Assembly (NCBI GenBank): GCA_001931875.2
Contig: MSJH02000714.1
Location: 485 to 64,484 of the forward strand
DNA from: Byssochlamys sp. IMV 00236
Taxonomy: Eukaryota; Ascomycota; Eurotiomycetes; Eurotiales; Thermoascaceae
Direction: 5' to 3'
Length of the DNA stretch: 64,000 nt
Shown: positions 25,071 through 35,118 of the stretch, piece by piece
Layout of the letters: the number at the start of each line of letters is the position of its first letter
Position numbering within the stretch: the first letter of the stretch is position 1
Position numbers and translations under genes: made by a program
Notes under the pieces: generated by a model
Databases searched by the model: none
Seen by the model: the letters and a program-made list of their open reading frames with translations, nothing else
What the model was told of the DNA's origin: nothing

Positions 25071-25333
25071 GTGTTTGTGATTCGTTAAACTGCGAGAAAG
25101 TGGCCAAAGGTGCATAATTTTCGTGGGTTTCAGACTGCGATATTGATAGACATGATTCATTAATAGAAGTTGTTCTCATTTTCTATTTTCGGCTGAAGCA
25201 CAGTTTGACGACAGAATTTGCTGTCGTCCTTGATCCAGCAGCGTAGTTAAGAGTGGAACAAGCTCTTGTCATCTAGTGAAGTCTAGTCTTTCTGATCTAG
25301 TAAAGACAATACATGAGCAGGATATGAACTTAC

Positions 25334-25460
25334 TAGGGATTTTAAAACCAGCAGCGATTTGCAACACCGGATTTGGTAGATCAATAGCAATTTGCCTTCC
25401 AATTTCATGAGATGCTCCAATAACAAGAGCGACGCGTTTATTGGCAGTCGTTTTACACTG
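25334..25460 (-). pseudogene. Truncated SDR N-terminus (Rossmann fragment)
   Basis: The minus strand encodes NKRVALVIGASHEIGRQIAI followed by DL, an unmistakable SDR nucleotide-binding start (GASxxIG). After about 15 more codons it runs into a GTAAGT donor at 25333. No downstream SDR exon with the catalytic Tyr-x3-Lys follows before the flavin-reductase gene, and the frame has no good ATG just upstream. I read it as a leftover of a second SDR gene. It lies head-to-head with the kappa-class GST gene. An unannotated short transcript is possible. Confidence 0.5.
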
Positions 25461-25580
25461 CCTACACGTAACGCTACTGGGCCAGCAAACATCGCTCCTT
25501 TAAAGTTGATCTCGGGCAACTAGAAAGTTATACAAGTAAAGATAAATTATTGCTCATCCACCTGATAATAAAGCCCTAAT

Positions 25581-25612
25581 CGGTTAGATCTCGGATCGTG
25601 CATCGGAATCGG
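25581..25612. promoter_or_regulatory. Cluster of four TCGG half-sites upstream of the GST-like gene
   Basis: CGG triplets preceded by T occur at 25581 (as ATCGG), 25592, 25604 and 25610, about 250-285 bp before the GST-like start. TCGG is the half-site seen in reverse orientation in the regulator/sulfatase promoter. CGG triplets are the usual Zn2Cys6 contact. The spacing is irregular, so this is only suggestive. Confidence 0.3.
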
Positions 25613-25864
25613 TGAAACCATTTTCTGATAATGAAAGTGATCAGTGATCACCATAATAATTTCTGTATCGGCGGAAAAGAACCTCGGCATCTTCTCCGCG
25701 TTGCCGCGGGGGAAAATACGCTTAATCGCGGTCGAACCAACTTCACATGAGAGATGGCCATCATTAATTGTTGAGCAACTGCTTGAATCGAAAGCGTTTA
25801 CTGATCAGGTTTTGAAACTCGTACAGCGATATCTATTTCGAGATTTCACTGTGTTGGACACATC

Positions 25865-26997
25865 ATGACCGCGGTCATCAATTGTTACGTTGACTGCGGT
25901 AAGCGAGCGCCCATTGATAGGATTGATCAGTGTCCCTAGAAGAAATCCCATTCGTGCAGCTGATCTGATTGCATACAGTGTCTCCGTATTCTTTTGTTGC
26001 AGTAGTACATCTTCTGCGAAATCGAGATGTCCTGGCCAGTCACGACGTTAAGATAGAGTGCGTTTATCTCATCGACCCTTAAGTACCCCAAGAACTGAGA
26101 GATCCATGCAGCGTTATCGGTCCGCGATGGATCCTCTTCGGTATTGTAGTATGTTCATTATGCTGATATCGCTTGTTCTGTTATAGACTCCATCCTATAT
26201 TCTTAGGGGGTGTCATGCAAGGTTCAGGTACGGGGCGACACTCAAACATGTATTCCTACTTAAGCCTGACAGAATCTACACAGGAAACAAGCCTCCATGG
26301 AAGCTTCCAGCTAAGGCCAGATATGGTGTCTATGAGCGCCAACAAGCCACGAAGTACTTTGGGCTGCCCGATTTCGAAGCGCCGAGCTTCTTTCCCATCT
26401 TATCTCTGCTGGTGCGTTGCTATATTTGAACTGCTTCTAGCCCAACGGATATTCTCACCTCCTGGACAAATAAGAAACCTATAAGAGCTAACAATCAACC
26501 TTCCCTCCCGCAGCCCCAACGAGCCATAACGTATATCAAAGCTAGCTACTCAGCGGAGAAGTACGAAAAGACTCTCCTTCTTCTATGGGACTATCTCTTC
26601 TACCAACATCAGGACATCTCGCAACCAGAGGTTCTCGCCCGTCTTCTCACAGACGATGCGAAATTCACACCATCTGAGACCCAAACGATCCTGGCTGCTA
26701 CGAGCGAGAAGAAGTGGAAAGACGCTCTTCTTGCAAAGACGCAAGAGGCTTTGGATCACGGAGCCTTTGGGGCGCCTTGGTTCCAGGTGACTAACAAGAA
26801 CGGGGAGGAGTCGATGTTCTTTGGGAGCGATCGGTTAGTACATTTTTCGTTGGTTGTTCTCTTCTTTGTACAGTTTTTCTGGTGTAGAGTAGACTAACAC
26901 TCCTGAGTACAGGTTCCATTACATGTGGCAGCACCTTGAGCTGCCGTTCCAGGATCTCAAGATTCTCCCAAAAGGACAAAGCGATTCCAAGTTGTAA
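25865..26997 (+). CDS. Kappa-class GST / 2-hydroxychromene-2-carboxylate isomerase-like protein
   Basis: Six exons (25865-25898, 25979-26057, 26187-26227, 26284-26411, 26514-26833, 26913-26997) give 228 residues, the normal length for this DsbA-like family. The start INCYVDCVSPYSFVAVVHLL holds the family active-site region (Ser-Pro-Tyr). IELHPIFLGGVMQGSG and NKPPWKLPAKARY follow, as in fungal kappa GSTs, and GAFGAPWFQV near the C-terminus is the conserved cis-Pro region. Members conjugate glutathione, or isomerise 2-hydroxychromene-2-carboxylate in naphthalene breakdown. Several exons are very short (34, 79 and 41 nt), which is why the gene is easy to miss; every phase fits. There is no organelle signal I can assert. 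Confidence 0.88.
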
Positions 26998-27210
26998 ATT
27001 GGTCGGAATAATATTGCCAGCCCCTATATTACATATCTAGCTAGCTAGCTGTCTGTTTCTCCAATTATTGCTCTTGATAAGTCCAGCCGTGTCTCTTGAA
27101 TAAAAACTTTCAGACGGGTTCGCCCGACCATGGGTATTAGATAACTAAGTTCATGCTCCATATCAACGCTATCTTTATTCAAGGAATGAAGGTCAAATCC
27201 CTAGCATCGC

Positions 27211-28032
27211 TCACATAGCAGCCAGAGCAAAGGCCACGGCGGCACCACCAATCATCCAGGAGGCGTTACCGGTCATTTGAGGCACACCACCGGTGCTGGT
27301 CGATGAGCTGGCATGCTTAGCAGTTCCTGAAGCAGAAGAAGTCGAAGATGTTTTCGAGCTGGTAGCAGTGGAGAAACCAGAGGATGCGGATGCAGATGCA
27401 GATGCAGCAGCACCAGTAGCAGAAGCAGTGTTCGCAGCGGGAGTAGCCCCCGTGGTGGCAGCAGCGCCGGTAGCAGCGCCAGCAGTAACAACAACGGCCT
27501 GGTAGTAAGACGAAAGACCCGTGACGGTGGTCTCGGCCGGGAGGGAATTGGTATAGGCCGGGCTTGGGGAAACAGTCTCGCTGCAGTCAGCAACGTCGCC
27601 GTCTAGCTTGCAGCCCAAAGAGAGATAGCTGCATGTCTTTTTGTCAGTGTTTTCCTTCAATCACTGCAAGATGTGACGATAAACGATGTATAGGAAAGGA
27701 ATGAAACGCACTCGATAGGACTGGATATGACATAGTTCATCGTAGACGCGCCCTGGGCGATAGTGAAACCAGGCGGCACACCGCAGAATTCACTGTCGGC
27801 ACCGGGAGCACATCCGATGGAATACGTAGTAGCGGTGGCATCCTAGGAAATGTTAGTGGGAGTTCCATGTCACAGGGTTGGTTGGGTCGATTTCAAGGAA
27901 GTATAGACGCACGGAACCGACGATACTCGCCACCATAGACTGCGTGTCAAAGCCAGGCAGGAAGAGGGTCACAGTGCTTTGCGCAGAAACGCCAGCAACA
28001 AGGGCCAGAGAAAGAGCAGCTGGGACAAGCAT
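27211..28032 (-). CDS. GPI-anchored Ser/Thr/Ala-rich cell-surface protein
   Basis: Three exons on the minus strand (28032-27913, 27842-27712, 27628-27211) give 222 residues. The N-terminus MLVPAALSLALVAGVSAQ is a classical signal peptide. The folded part (residues about 20-110) has paired Cys in IGCAPGADSEFCG, LGCKLDG and VADC. A long Ala/Ser/Thr-rich stalk follows, then a C-terminal hydrophobic tail (SWMIGGAAVAFALAAM) after an Asn/Gly-rich site, the layout of GPI-anchored wall or membrane proteins. The first in-frame ATG is at 28032; the frame opens slightly upstream on a TTG, which I did not use. The function is unknown; proteins of this build are often small surface mannoproteins. Confidence 0.85.
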
Positions 28033-28837
28033 GATGTTCAACGAGAGACAGCCGGTAGGTTAGAAATTATGCGGTGGCAAGCGGTAAATAGTATTCGTAA
28101 AGAGTGAATGTAGTTGGATAACGAATGTTCGTTTGATCGAGAGAAAGTAGTGTAGGACTTCCCCCCAAAAAACAATACCGATTCTTAACATCCAAGGTCA
28201 AGACTCGACGGGTCCCGGTGGCTTTTAATGTGTTACTTTTACAAAGCATAAGCATAAACCTAGTTTGATGAGCCATGTTGAATCCTTTGTTTGCCCAGGC
28301 CCCAGACAAGCCCAGACCGCCACGCCAGTTTCTGTACGACGCTAAAAGGAAGCCATAGAGGCTTAACAAGGTGTCACAACGGCTCCTTGCGGGCTAGTAG
28401 AACTTTTGAAGTAAAAATAATCTTGAAGGTAATCCAACCGAATGGTAGTGGCGTTCTGAACCAGATGCTCCGAACAATCTGGGGGGCGGTAAAAGCCCCC
28501 AAACAAGTAACCGACCAGTGGAATGGAGGCTTAAACCGCTGGAGAACTCGCTAAATAGCGCCCATATTCCATGTTCCTGGGATGTCAAACCCCTTTTCGG
28601 TAACCGCCGACTCGCCGATGGGCGGCATGTTCCTTGATTTGCCTGATTCGGTTGCGCCGAGGATGAGATACTATTATTGGTCTTCAGCTCGCGAGCAAGA
28701 TTGTAAAGATATTATTATTGATTCCCAGAAAGCAATCAAGATTGTGGCAAATCAAGGGGTTTTGAGTAAGAGAAACCCGAGGTCTATGATAGAACACCAA
28801 ATGGCCGAGAATCCCATTTCCCAATCACGCTAACTAT
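28033..28837. other. Intergenic region upstream of the GPI-protein gene
   Basis: About 0.8 kb between the GPI-protein start (28032, minus) and the SDR stop (28838, minus). Open frames across it have no domain signal. It contains a palindromic CGGTAACCG (28598-28606). Presumed promoter of the GPI-protein gene. Confidence 0.55.
28598..28606. promoter_or_regulatory. CGG-N3-CCG palindrome, candidate Zn2Cys6 site
   Basis: The 9-mer CGGTAACCG is an inverted CGG repeat with 3-nt spacing, a classical recognition geometry for dimeric Zn2Cys6 regulators. It lies 566 bp upstream of the GPI-protein start. One site alone is weak evidence. Confidence 0.3.
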
Positions 28838-29730
28838 CTACTGTTGAACACCAGTACACAATGCTCCATCAACCAGCATGTTCGTTCCACTAATGAACGA
28901 AGCCTTGTCACTGGCAAGGAACAGCACCGCATTAGCCACCTCCTCTGGCGTTCCCAGTCTACCCATAGGATTTGCCTTAAGCTGCTCCGCGAACAGCACT
29001 GGGTTATCCCTTTTGATGTTTCCCCAGATACCGCCCTCGACGTAGATATTACCAGGACTGACAGTGTTTGCCCTGATTCCCTTCGGCGCCAAGACATGCG
29101 CCTGCTGTGCGATATAATGCGTCAATGCGGCCTTGACAGCACCATATGGCCCAGGGGCGCTGAAGTCGATTTCACGGCCAGAAACGGAAGAGAGAGCGAT
29201 GATGTTGCCTTTGGTCTTCTCCAAGGCTGGCAGAGCAGTGTTCACCAGCGTGACGGTACCGAGAAGATCCGTCGAGAAGGCGGCTGTCCATGATTCTGCA
29301 TTGTCCCCCATGGAGAGACTCGAGACGTTGGAGATCACAACATCGATTCTCCCCTCAGCAGAGATAGCAGACTGCACCCAGGAGCGGACTTGCTCGGGCT
29401 TGGATGCATCGACAGTGGCGCCGACCACAGTGCCCGGTCGAGTGGACGTAGGAGGTGAAAGTGCGGCTACGGCAGCATCCACATCCGCGGCAGTCCGAGA
29501 GCAAAAGTATACCCGGGCACCTTCAGCAATGCTAGTAGAGGTTGTTAGCTAGTGGTTCTTATTTCTCGTGAATAATAGCAAAGGTTTATCATACAATGCT
29601 TCAACGATGCTCCGTCCAATACCCTTGGTACCTCCTATATAATTGATCAGCGCTGTTGATGCCCCGCGCGGGGAATCGAACAAAACTTACCAGTGACGAG
29701 AACGACCTTGTCCTTGAACGCGAGAGACAT
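28838..29730 (-). CDS. Short-chain dehydrogenase/reductase (SDR)
   Basis: Three exons on the minus strand (29730-29691, 29634-29595, 29531-28838) give 257 residues, standard for a classical SDR. The cofactor motif TGGTKGIG spans residues 13-20. The usual NNAG is replaced by SNVSS near residue 94. The catalytic set is Ser142 (ALSSVSG), Tyr156 and Lys160 (YGAVK). The C-terminal NPMGRLGTPEEVANAVLFLA and FISGTNMLVDGA are typical of the 3-oxoacyl-ACP-reductase-like branch. The two 40-nt exons at the start are needed to complete the Rossmann motif. It sits in the island between the GPI protein and the MFS gene, all on the minus strand. The substrate is unknown. Confidence 0.9.
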
Positions 29731-30315
29731 GGTGAAAAAATTAAGTGATGGCAACTCACGCAAGGATGGTAATTCTCTCCTCTCGACCGGTTTTCTCTTC
29801 TGTGTGGAATCTATAAATCTAAAGCTCACGAGGTTTTCTGCGCTGTACAGGGCACGTGCTTTCTTTGTTTTTCTCTCCAGATAGATAGCTGATAACTAAG
29901 CAATGAGTCAAGCGCGGAGACTTTTTTTTTAGTCTGAAATTGTTTGGGTCCTTTTCTTTTTTATCTTTTCCCGTCTTGATCCGATAGGAACGTGAAGGGT
30001 TTCCGTCGTTCCCCACCGTCGAGAGCTGTCCACATCTGAAAAGACGTACCCAGCCTTGGATCGTTTGAAGTATATTTAAAGTCGGTACAAGGCCCATTGC
30101 TTAGTTGGGGAGAATAGCATATTTTGCTCAATAACAATACGAGAAGAGATTTTTCAGTTAAGAGTTTGAGCGGTAAAATATAAGCTATCCATATACGCCA
30201 CCTGATACACAATATTCATCTGGATCACCTAGTGGTTTCAAAACAAAGTATGCAATGCAATTACATCTCGTGAGCATTCATTAGCAGGAACAAGCAAATA
30301 GAACAATCTCAGCGC
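29731..30315. other. Intergenic region upstream of the SDR gene
   Basis: About 0.6 kb; promoter of the SDR gene and 3-prime end of the MFS gene. It has poly-T/C stretches near 29920 and no gene. Confidence 0.6.
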
Positions 30316-32116
30316 TTATGCCTGGGGTTTGAAGCCAGATGATCGAACTGTCGCTACGCCACATACCATACCGGCTACCAGGAGAAACCCGTTGAAGGAG
30401 GCGAGGATATAGAAAGGAGCACCAGGTGAGAGGACGTCAAAGAGCAAGCCACCCAGTTTTGTAAGGATAAGGATGCCAGCACCGCCGTAAAGAGAATACA
30501 TACCGGCAATCGACCCTTTGAGATGCTGAAGATCTTTAAATTGGCGCTCAGACGGCTTGCCGAGGAGGGGCTCCTCTTCATTCGGAACACGGTCTGGTCC
30601 GCTGGAGGTGCCGATTCCCGGTGCTCGTTCTGCTTCCGATCCCGACCGGTCTTGAAATGCTTGCCGAGAATCAATATGTAGCACACCGTTGCTGAGCACA
30701 CCCAGACTGCAGACGATTGCGCCTATTTGGCTGATACCGATCAACGCCATGACCAGGAACACTGCTAAGTTCCCCTGTGGGCCGTCATAACGTGGACTCG
30801 GCAAGAGTGCGAAAGCAACGTAGCCGATGACACCAGCGCATGCAGCGAACAGAAGCGGTAGGTTGTAACTGCGTGACTTTTCAGATAGAAAACCAAATGC
30901 CGGTGCGCATATTAAAGCGATCAGCTGTGAAACGCCAGTCAGGATGGAAGCAAGAATATATGCTTTCGGGCAGGATTTCTTGATATCTCCCATATCTGGT
31001 TCGGACAACACGGACGGGTCTTCACGACAAAGTCCCGACTCCCTATAATAGTGATTAACGAAGAGTGGGACAAAAAGTGAGATCCCCACGGAGGAAGCGC
31101 GAGCGACAAATCCCCCCAAGTAACCCAGGGTGATGTTGGTGTGCCTAAATCCTAAGATAAATGCACTACTGAGCTGGGTCAAGTACGATAGTGGTCGAGT
31201 ATGGACGGCCGAAGACCGTTCCCCATCCTGCACACCGTCCTCTGAATAGGACCCGTATGTCCAACCAAGAGATCTCCACCCTTTACCTTCGTCACCATGT
31301 AGGTTTCGAAGGCCTATAAAACAGACCAGGGAGACTAGAAGTGCTATCGATCCGACGACGTAGTAACTGCGCTGAATGGCCTCGGGCGGAGACAAGCCCA
31401 TCTTTTCAAATCGAGCCGGGAGGGGAAGGAAGAGCATCAGAGCGACCAGCGCACCACATCCAGTGAACATTCCAACGAATCCTGCGAGCCTTGAGGAGGA
31501 TGGTTTCCCTTCGATTCTGACTTCTCCGTCCCGCGATGTACTGCGTACGTACCGCACGGGGGTAACGGTCAGTTCCGATGACATCGAGGTCCTGCATCCT
31601 GGACCCGTGGGTTGTCTTCCTGCACTCCAAGTGGCCGATCCTCCTGATACGGACGGTAATGTCGCCGTCACCATTGTAGCTACTGCAGCACCTCCAACAC
31701 TGAAAAGCAATCTACCCAGGAGCAACTGCGGGTAGACATTTTTCGCCTGGACGAAAACAAACAGGGACAAGGCCACGATTGCATAACCCGTTGTACAGAC
31801 CTAGCCACGCCATAGATGAGCAATTGGGCTGAGAAATATCAAAATATAAGAGAATTGAGCTTACCCAGCGAACTCCGATGCGATCCGACAACATCCCCCA
31901 CGCGGGGCAGGCTACCAGCGCCAGCAGCTCATCTGCGAACCCCAGCGTGCCAACAGCATCTCCTACTCCATGGTGACGGCCAATTAGATCAGTAACGACA
32001 AATGAAATGGATGCATTAACGAAAACAAGAAATGCGATGGAGAACAGACAGACAGCGAGCAGGTAGGTCGCCGTCTGTAAGCGCGTCGCAGTAAATAAGG
32101 CCGGGCGGGGAGACAT
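30316..32116 (-). CDS. MFS transporter
   Basis: Two exons on the minus strand (32116-31865 and 31800-30316) joined in phase 0 give 578 residues. It is an integral plasma-membrane or vacuolar exporter of the major facilitator family. The first helix (LLAVCLFSIAFLVFVNASI) is followed by GRHHGVGDAVGTLGFADELL and the loop-2-like GMLSDRIGVRW. A long central cytosolic loop (about residues 230-290) is charged. The last helices contain MYSLYGGAGILILTKLGG. I chose Met at 32116 (MSPRPALFTATRLQ). The frame is open for 102 further codons upstream, but that stretch has no helices and looks like leader. It lies between the SDR and the regulator on the same strand. The substrate is unknown; efflux of an island product is plausible. 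Confidence 0.88.
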
Positions 32117-32485
32117 CTCCCAGGCTAGATCATATCGCCTGCAGAAAGCTTCCAAAGAAAGAATCTCTCGGGACGAAGATGAATTATCTCGGGTTACCCA
32201 GTCTATGTGGAAAGGAAAATAGAATACAATTTCGAATAAGTGATCTTGATGAGATGAACTATCCCTTTGAATCCCTTCGGACGTTCGGGGACTCTCGAAA
32301 CAACGCGACATTCCGATCACATGACAGGTAGATAGGACAGTGACGTAGATGTGGGAAATCGCCAAGTTAGCTTCAAGCTTTAACGAACTATGTATTGCAC
32401 TACCTAGATTCTTAGCCATCACGGACGCTGGATGTCTTAGTTAGCTATGCAAGACAAGACACACCACCTCCAAACACCCTTCTCT
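32117..32485. other. Intergenic region, MFS promoter
   Basis: Short spacer between the MFS start and the 3-prime end of the regulator gene, same strand. It contains CGG-N5-CGG (32278-32288). Confidence 0.55.
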
Positions 32486-34665
32486 TCAGAAATCCTCTGC
32501 AAACCCCTCCAGCTGCCCAGCCCTTTCTTCTACGCTAGGGAACCCCATCCATGCATTAAAAATCAGACTCGATGGTCCCATATGTGGTTCAGGATCCCTT
32601 GGATTTGAAGAATAGGATGGGCCAATCGGGCCAGTAGAAGCATTTTCGGCCCTAGTAGTCTTGCACGGATTTGACATTGCAAGAGGGATGTTATCAGCTG
32701 CAGAATCAGCAACTTGTGGACTGTCATCAACAAGATCAGCTTGATGTAGCAAACTGTGAATTGACAATCGTTGCCGCGTCGATGCCTCCCTAGCTACCTT
32801 TGCTGCTTGCGGGACTTGCAGGATTGGGGGTGGAGAGAAAGCCGCTAGCATTGAAGAGGTTGTACAGTGGAGTAGTCTTTCTAGGTCCGCGATCTAGGAG
32901 AAGTCAGAAATTCCGCCTATTGACTGTTCTGGATAGTAGAACATACCATTGGCTTTACAGGTTCAAGGAAATGGAATAACTGGAGAGTGATGTTCACACA
33001 AGCCTTCGCTCTCTCAATGACAGTCTGCTTTTCAATCCTAGAGTAGCCTGGTCGTGTGGAAGCGAAGAATAACATCAATCGTAGGCTATGGTAAGTACAG
33101 ACTGCTGCATCATAGTCCAGTATTTGAGTTCCTTCACGATTTTCTGCGAAATCCACAAGAGTCTGAGAAATAGCGTGAGCATGGTGCAGGCATTTATCCT
33201 GCATCGCTTCCCTATCCTCAAGGGAAATCTGCTCAATGGCAGATTGTGGTGCTGCCTCGGGGTACCCAGTCAGGAATATGCGATATAGATCGCAGTAGCA
33301 TTGGTGTAGTGACAGGCGAAGCATCACTATAGGAGGGTCCCATCTATCGTCTGCGACATCTATCACTGCAAACATATCAAGTGATTTCAATTGTGCTTCC
33401 ACGGTCCCTAATTGTTTTGAGAAGCGCTCCGTCGACATAGAAAGTGTAGAGGGGTCAAAGGATCCAGATTGGATCTTGCGATTGAATCTGTGAGGGTGTC
33501 AGTCAATGTTTCTTCTCGGGGATTTTGAGAGGCATGCAGACCTCATAATAGCTCGTCGAATGAATGTTACCCTTAAGAACAGCCCACGGAAACCGATATT
33601 GTCAGATCCATCATCACCATCTGACTCTAAGGAGCCCGTCAGGATGTAACGCTCTCTCATGAAGTCGATGTCGTCCGATGGTAATTGAAGATGGATGATT
33701 TCTGGTCGGCATAGTTCGAAATCTTCCAAGCCAACACTGAATATATCATCCAGTAAGTACAAGGACCAGAACGTTCGCCGTCGAACTTCCTGCGCTATAG
33801 GACCAAGATCGGAGCGATCATAGTTGAGTCGCAAGCCAACTGCTGAACGTGCGGCAAGCCCAGCGAGCAAGAAAGCAGTGGAAAAGTCTCCCGCTCCTGC
33901 ACGATATCGAACGAGGAGCAGTAACGCCTGAAGGTGCAAGACGGATGGCCGAGATATGTTCTGTAATAGAAGCTTTTGACTTTCATCGGCCCATGTGTCA
34001 CTGGATGGAGAGCGACCCCAGATATACAGTTTAGTGATGGCACATATCGTAAGTTTTAAAGCCTCATCTAGTACCCCTCCCTGGAAGCGTTTCTTCACCG
34101 TTGTGGGGTGAAGGAAAGAATAAGATGGGAGTGGAAAAATCCGTTCGAAGAAAATTGTTATCAGATTAGACACGCGGTCTGTAGTAGCCAGTGTGTCTGC
34201 AGAACCGCACCTTGGATCAAAAGTACGCCCTTCTGCTTGCATGTGCAATAGTCCTGAAGAGCCGTCCATATCTGGGATCGGAGGTGGTAGAGATCCATTT
34301 ATATCGCTAACTATAGCATTCTGCGCCTCTTCATTTCTGTAAACACAAGGCCTGCCACGTCGCTCACAGTTCGAACAAGCCGGTCTCTCTCCAGAGCAAC
34401 GGGTCTTCTGGGAACGACAGGCCGCACACGCGCGAGAGCCTCGACATTTGCGTGGCGCATCAAAGATCTTCTCCACAGAGGCAGGTTCTGTCGCGATCCG
34501 TTTGAAAGAACAGGGGAATTTGAGACGCCTGCAGTTGCTACATGCTGGTTGCTCTCCTTTACACCGCACCTGAAGCCACCCACAGTCAACATCGGATATA
34601 TGGCACAGATAGTTGAAAGTAGAGTATACCTTACGGATCCGACATTGCACGCACACAACCTTCAT
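32486..34665 (-). CDS. Fungal transcription factor with two tandem Zn2Cys6 clusters
   Basis: Four exons on the minus strand (34665-34630, 34569-33542, 33487-32947, 32893-32486) give 670 residues. Two complete binuclear zinc clusters are visible. The first uses Cys5, 8, 15, 22, 25 and 32. The second uses Cys60, 63, 70, 77, 80 and 87, with the same CX2CX6CX6CX2CX6C spacing. The middle homology region of the fungal_trans type follows: TIFFERIFPLPSYSFLHP and, further on, RRRTFWSLYLLDDIFSVGL. Most fungal activators carry a single cluster, so the duplication is unusual. The 60-nt first intron interrupts cluster 1 between Lys12 and Val13. The gene is divergent from the sulfatase and downstream-facing to the MFS gene, a position typical of a pathway-specific regulator. 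Confidence 0.9.
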
Positions 34666-34823
34666 CAGGTTTCATATAAGAATAGCTCGAGCCATCGTAC
34701 TCTAACTGGTATCCTTTTTTATGCACTGTTCAATTCCCCCGGGTGTTCGTCGAGGTCTTCAGATTGCGCGACCACCCCGCCGATCTTAGGTGCTGAAAAG
34801 GAAGCCAATCACACAACAGTTTG

Positions 34824-34835
34824 ACCGACAACCGA
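34824..34835. promoter_or_regulatory. Candidate operator: ACCGA-N3-CCGA direct repeat, copy 1
   Basis: The sequence ACCGACAACCGA reads on the other strand as CGG-N4-CGG, a direct repeat of the triplet bound by Zn2Cys6 proteins. It matches copy 2 in all nine fixed positions. Confidence 0.4.
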
Positions 34836-34880
34836 GGGATATAGATGAAACAGCAACTAGAACCAATCACATCTGGCACG

Positions 34881-34892
34881 CACCGAGATCCG
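34881..34892. promoter_or_regulatory. Candidate operator: ACCGA-N3-CCGA direct repeat, copy 2
   Basis: The sequence ACCGAGATCCGA lies 57 bp from copy 1 in the same orientation and with the same spacing. Confidence 0.4.
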
Positions 34893-35118
34893 ATAATGTC
34901 ACTATAATTTCCCTGTCGCCCTATTTACCAGAATTGGCAAAAGAAATATACTAGGTGAGGGGCAATAGTCTTGAAATAGATACTTATATAGCTAGCCTGC
35001 ATATCCAGGGTACTTTAGTCCTGGCCTGTTTCTCATCGTTATTTTAAGGAAAAGTCTTCAAGTCTTTACCGGGAACATATACTTGAAATCTGCGCTTCAT
35101 AAGTAATCAGACTCTAAA

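Larger units (their letters stand above)
34666..35118. promoter_or_regulatory. Divergent promoter of the regulator and sulfatase genes
   Basis: This 453-bp region separates two start codons facing away from each other and must serve both. It holds two ACCGA-N3-CCGA direct repeats (34824-34835 and 34881-34892). Confidence 0.6.

Noticed and set aside
25644..25868. 74-codon plus-strand frame ahead of the GST-like gene
   Set aside because: No domain and it ends in the GST start region; best read as promoter DNA.
29655..29690. tRNA-like T-arm (GTTCGATTCC then a GC-rich 3-prime end) on the minus strand
   Set aside because: The T-stem does not pair and there is no D-arm or anticodon arm; it lies within an SDR intron.
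32117..32422. 102-codon N-terminal extension of the MFS transporter
   Set aside because: No membrane helices or family similarity; the Met at 32116 precedes helix 1 directly.
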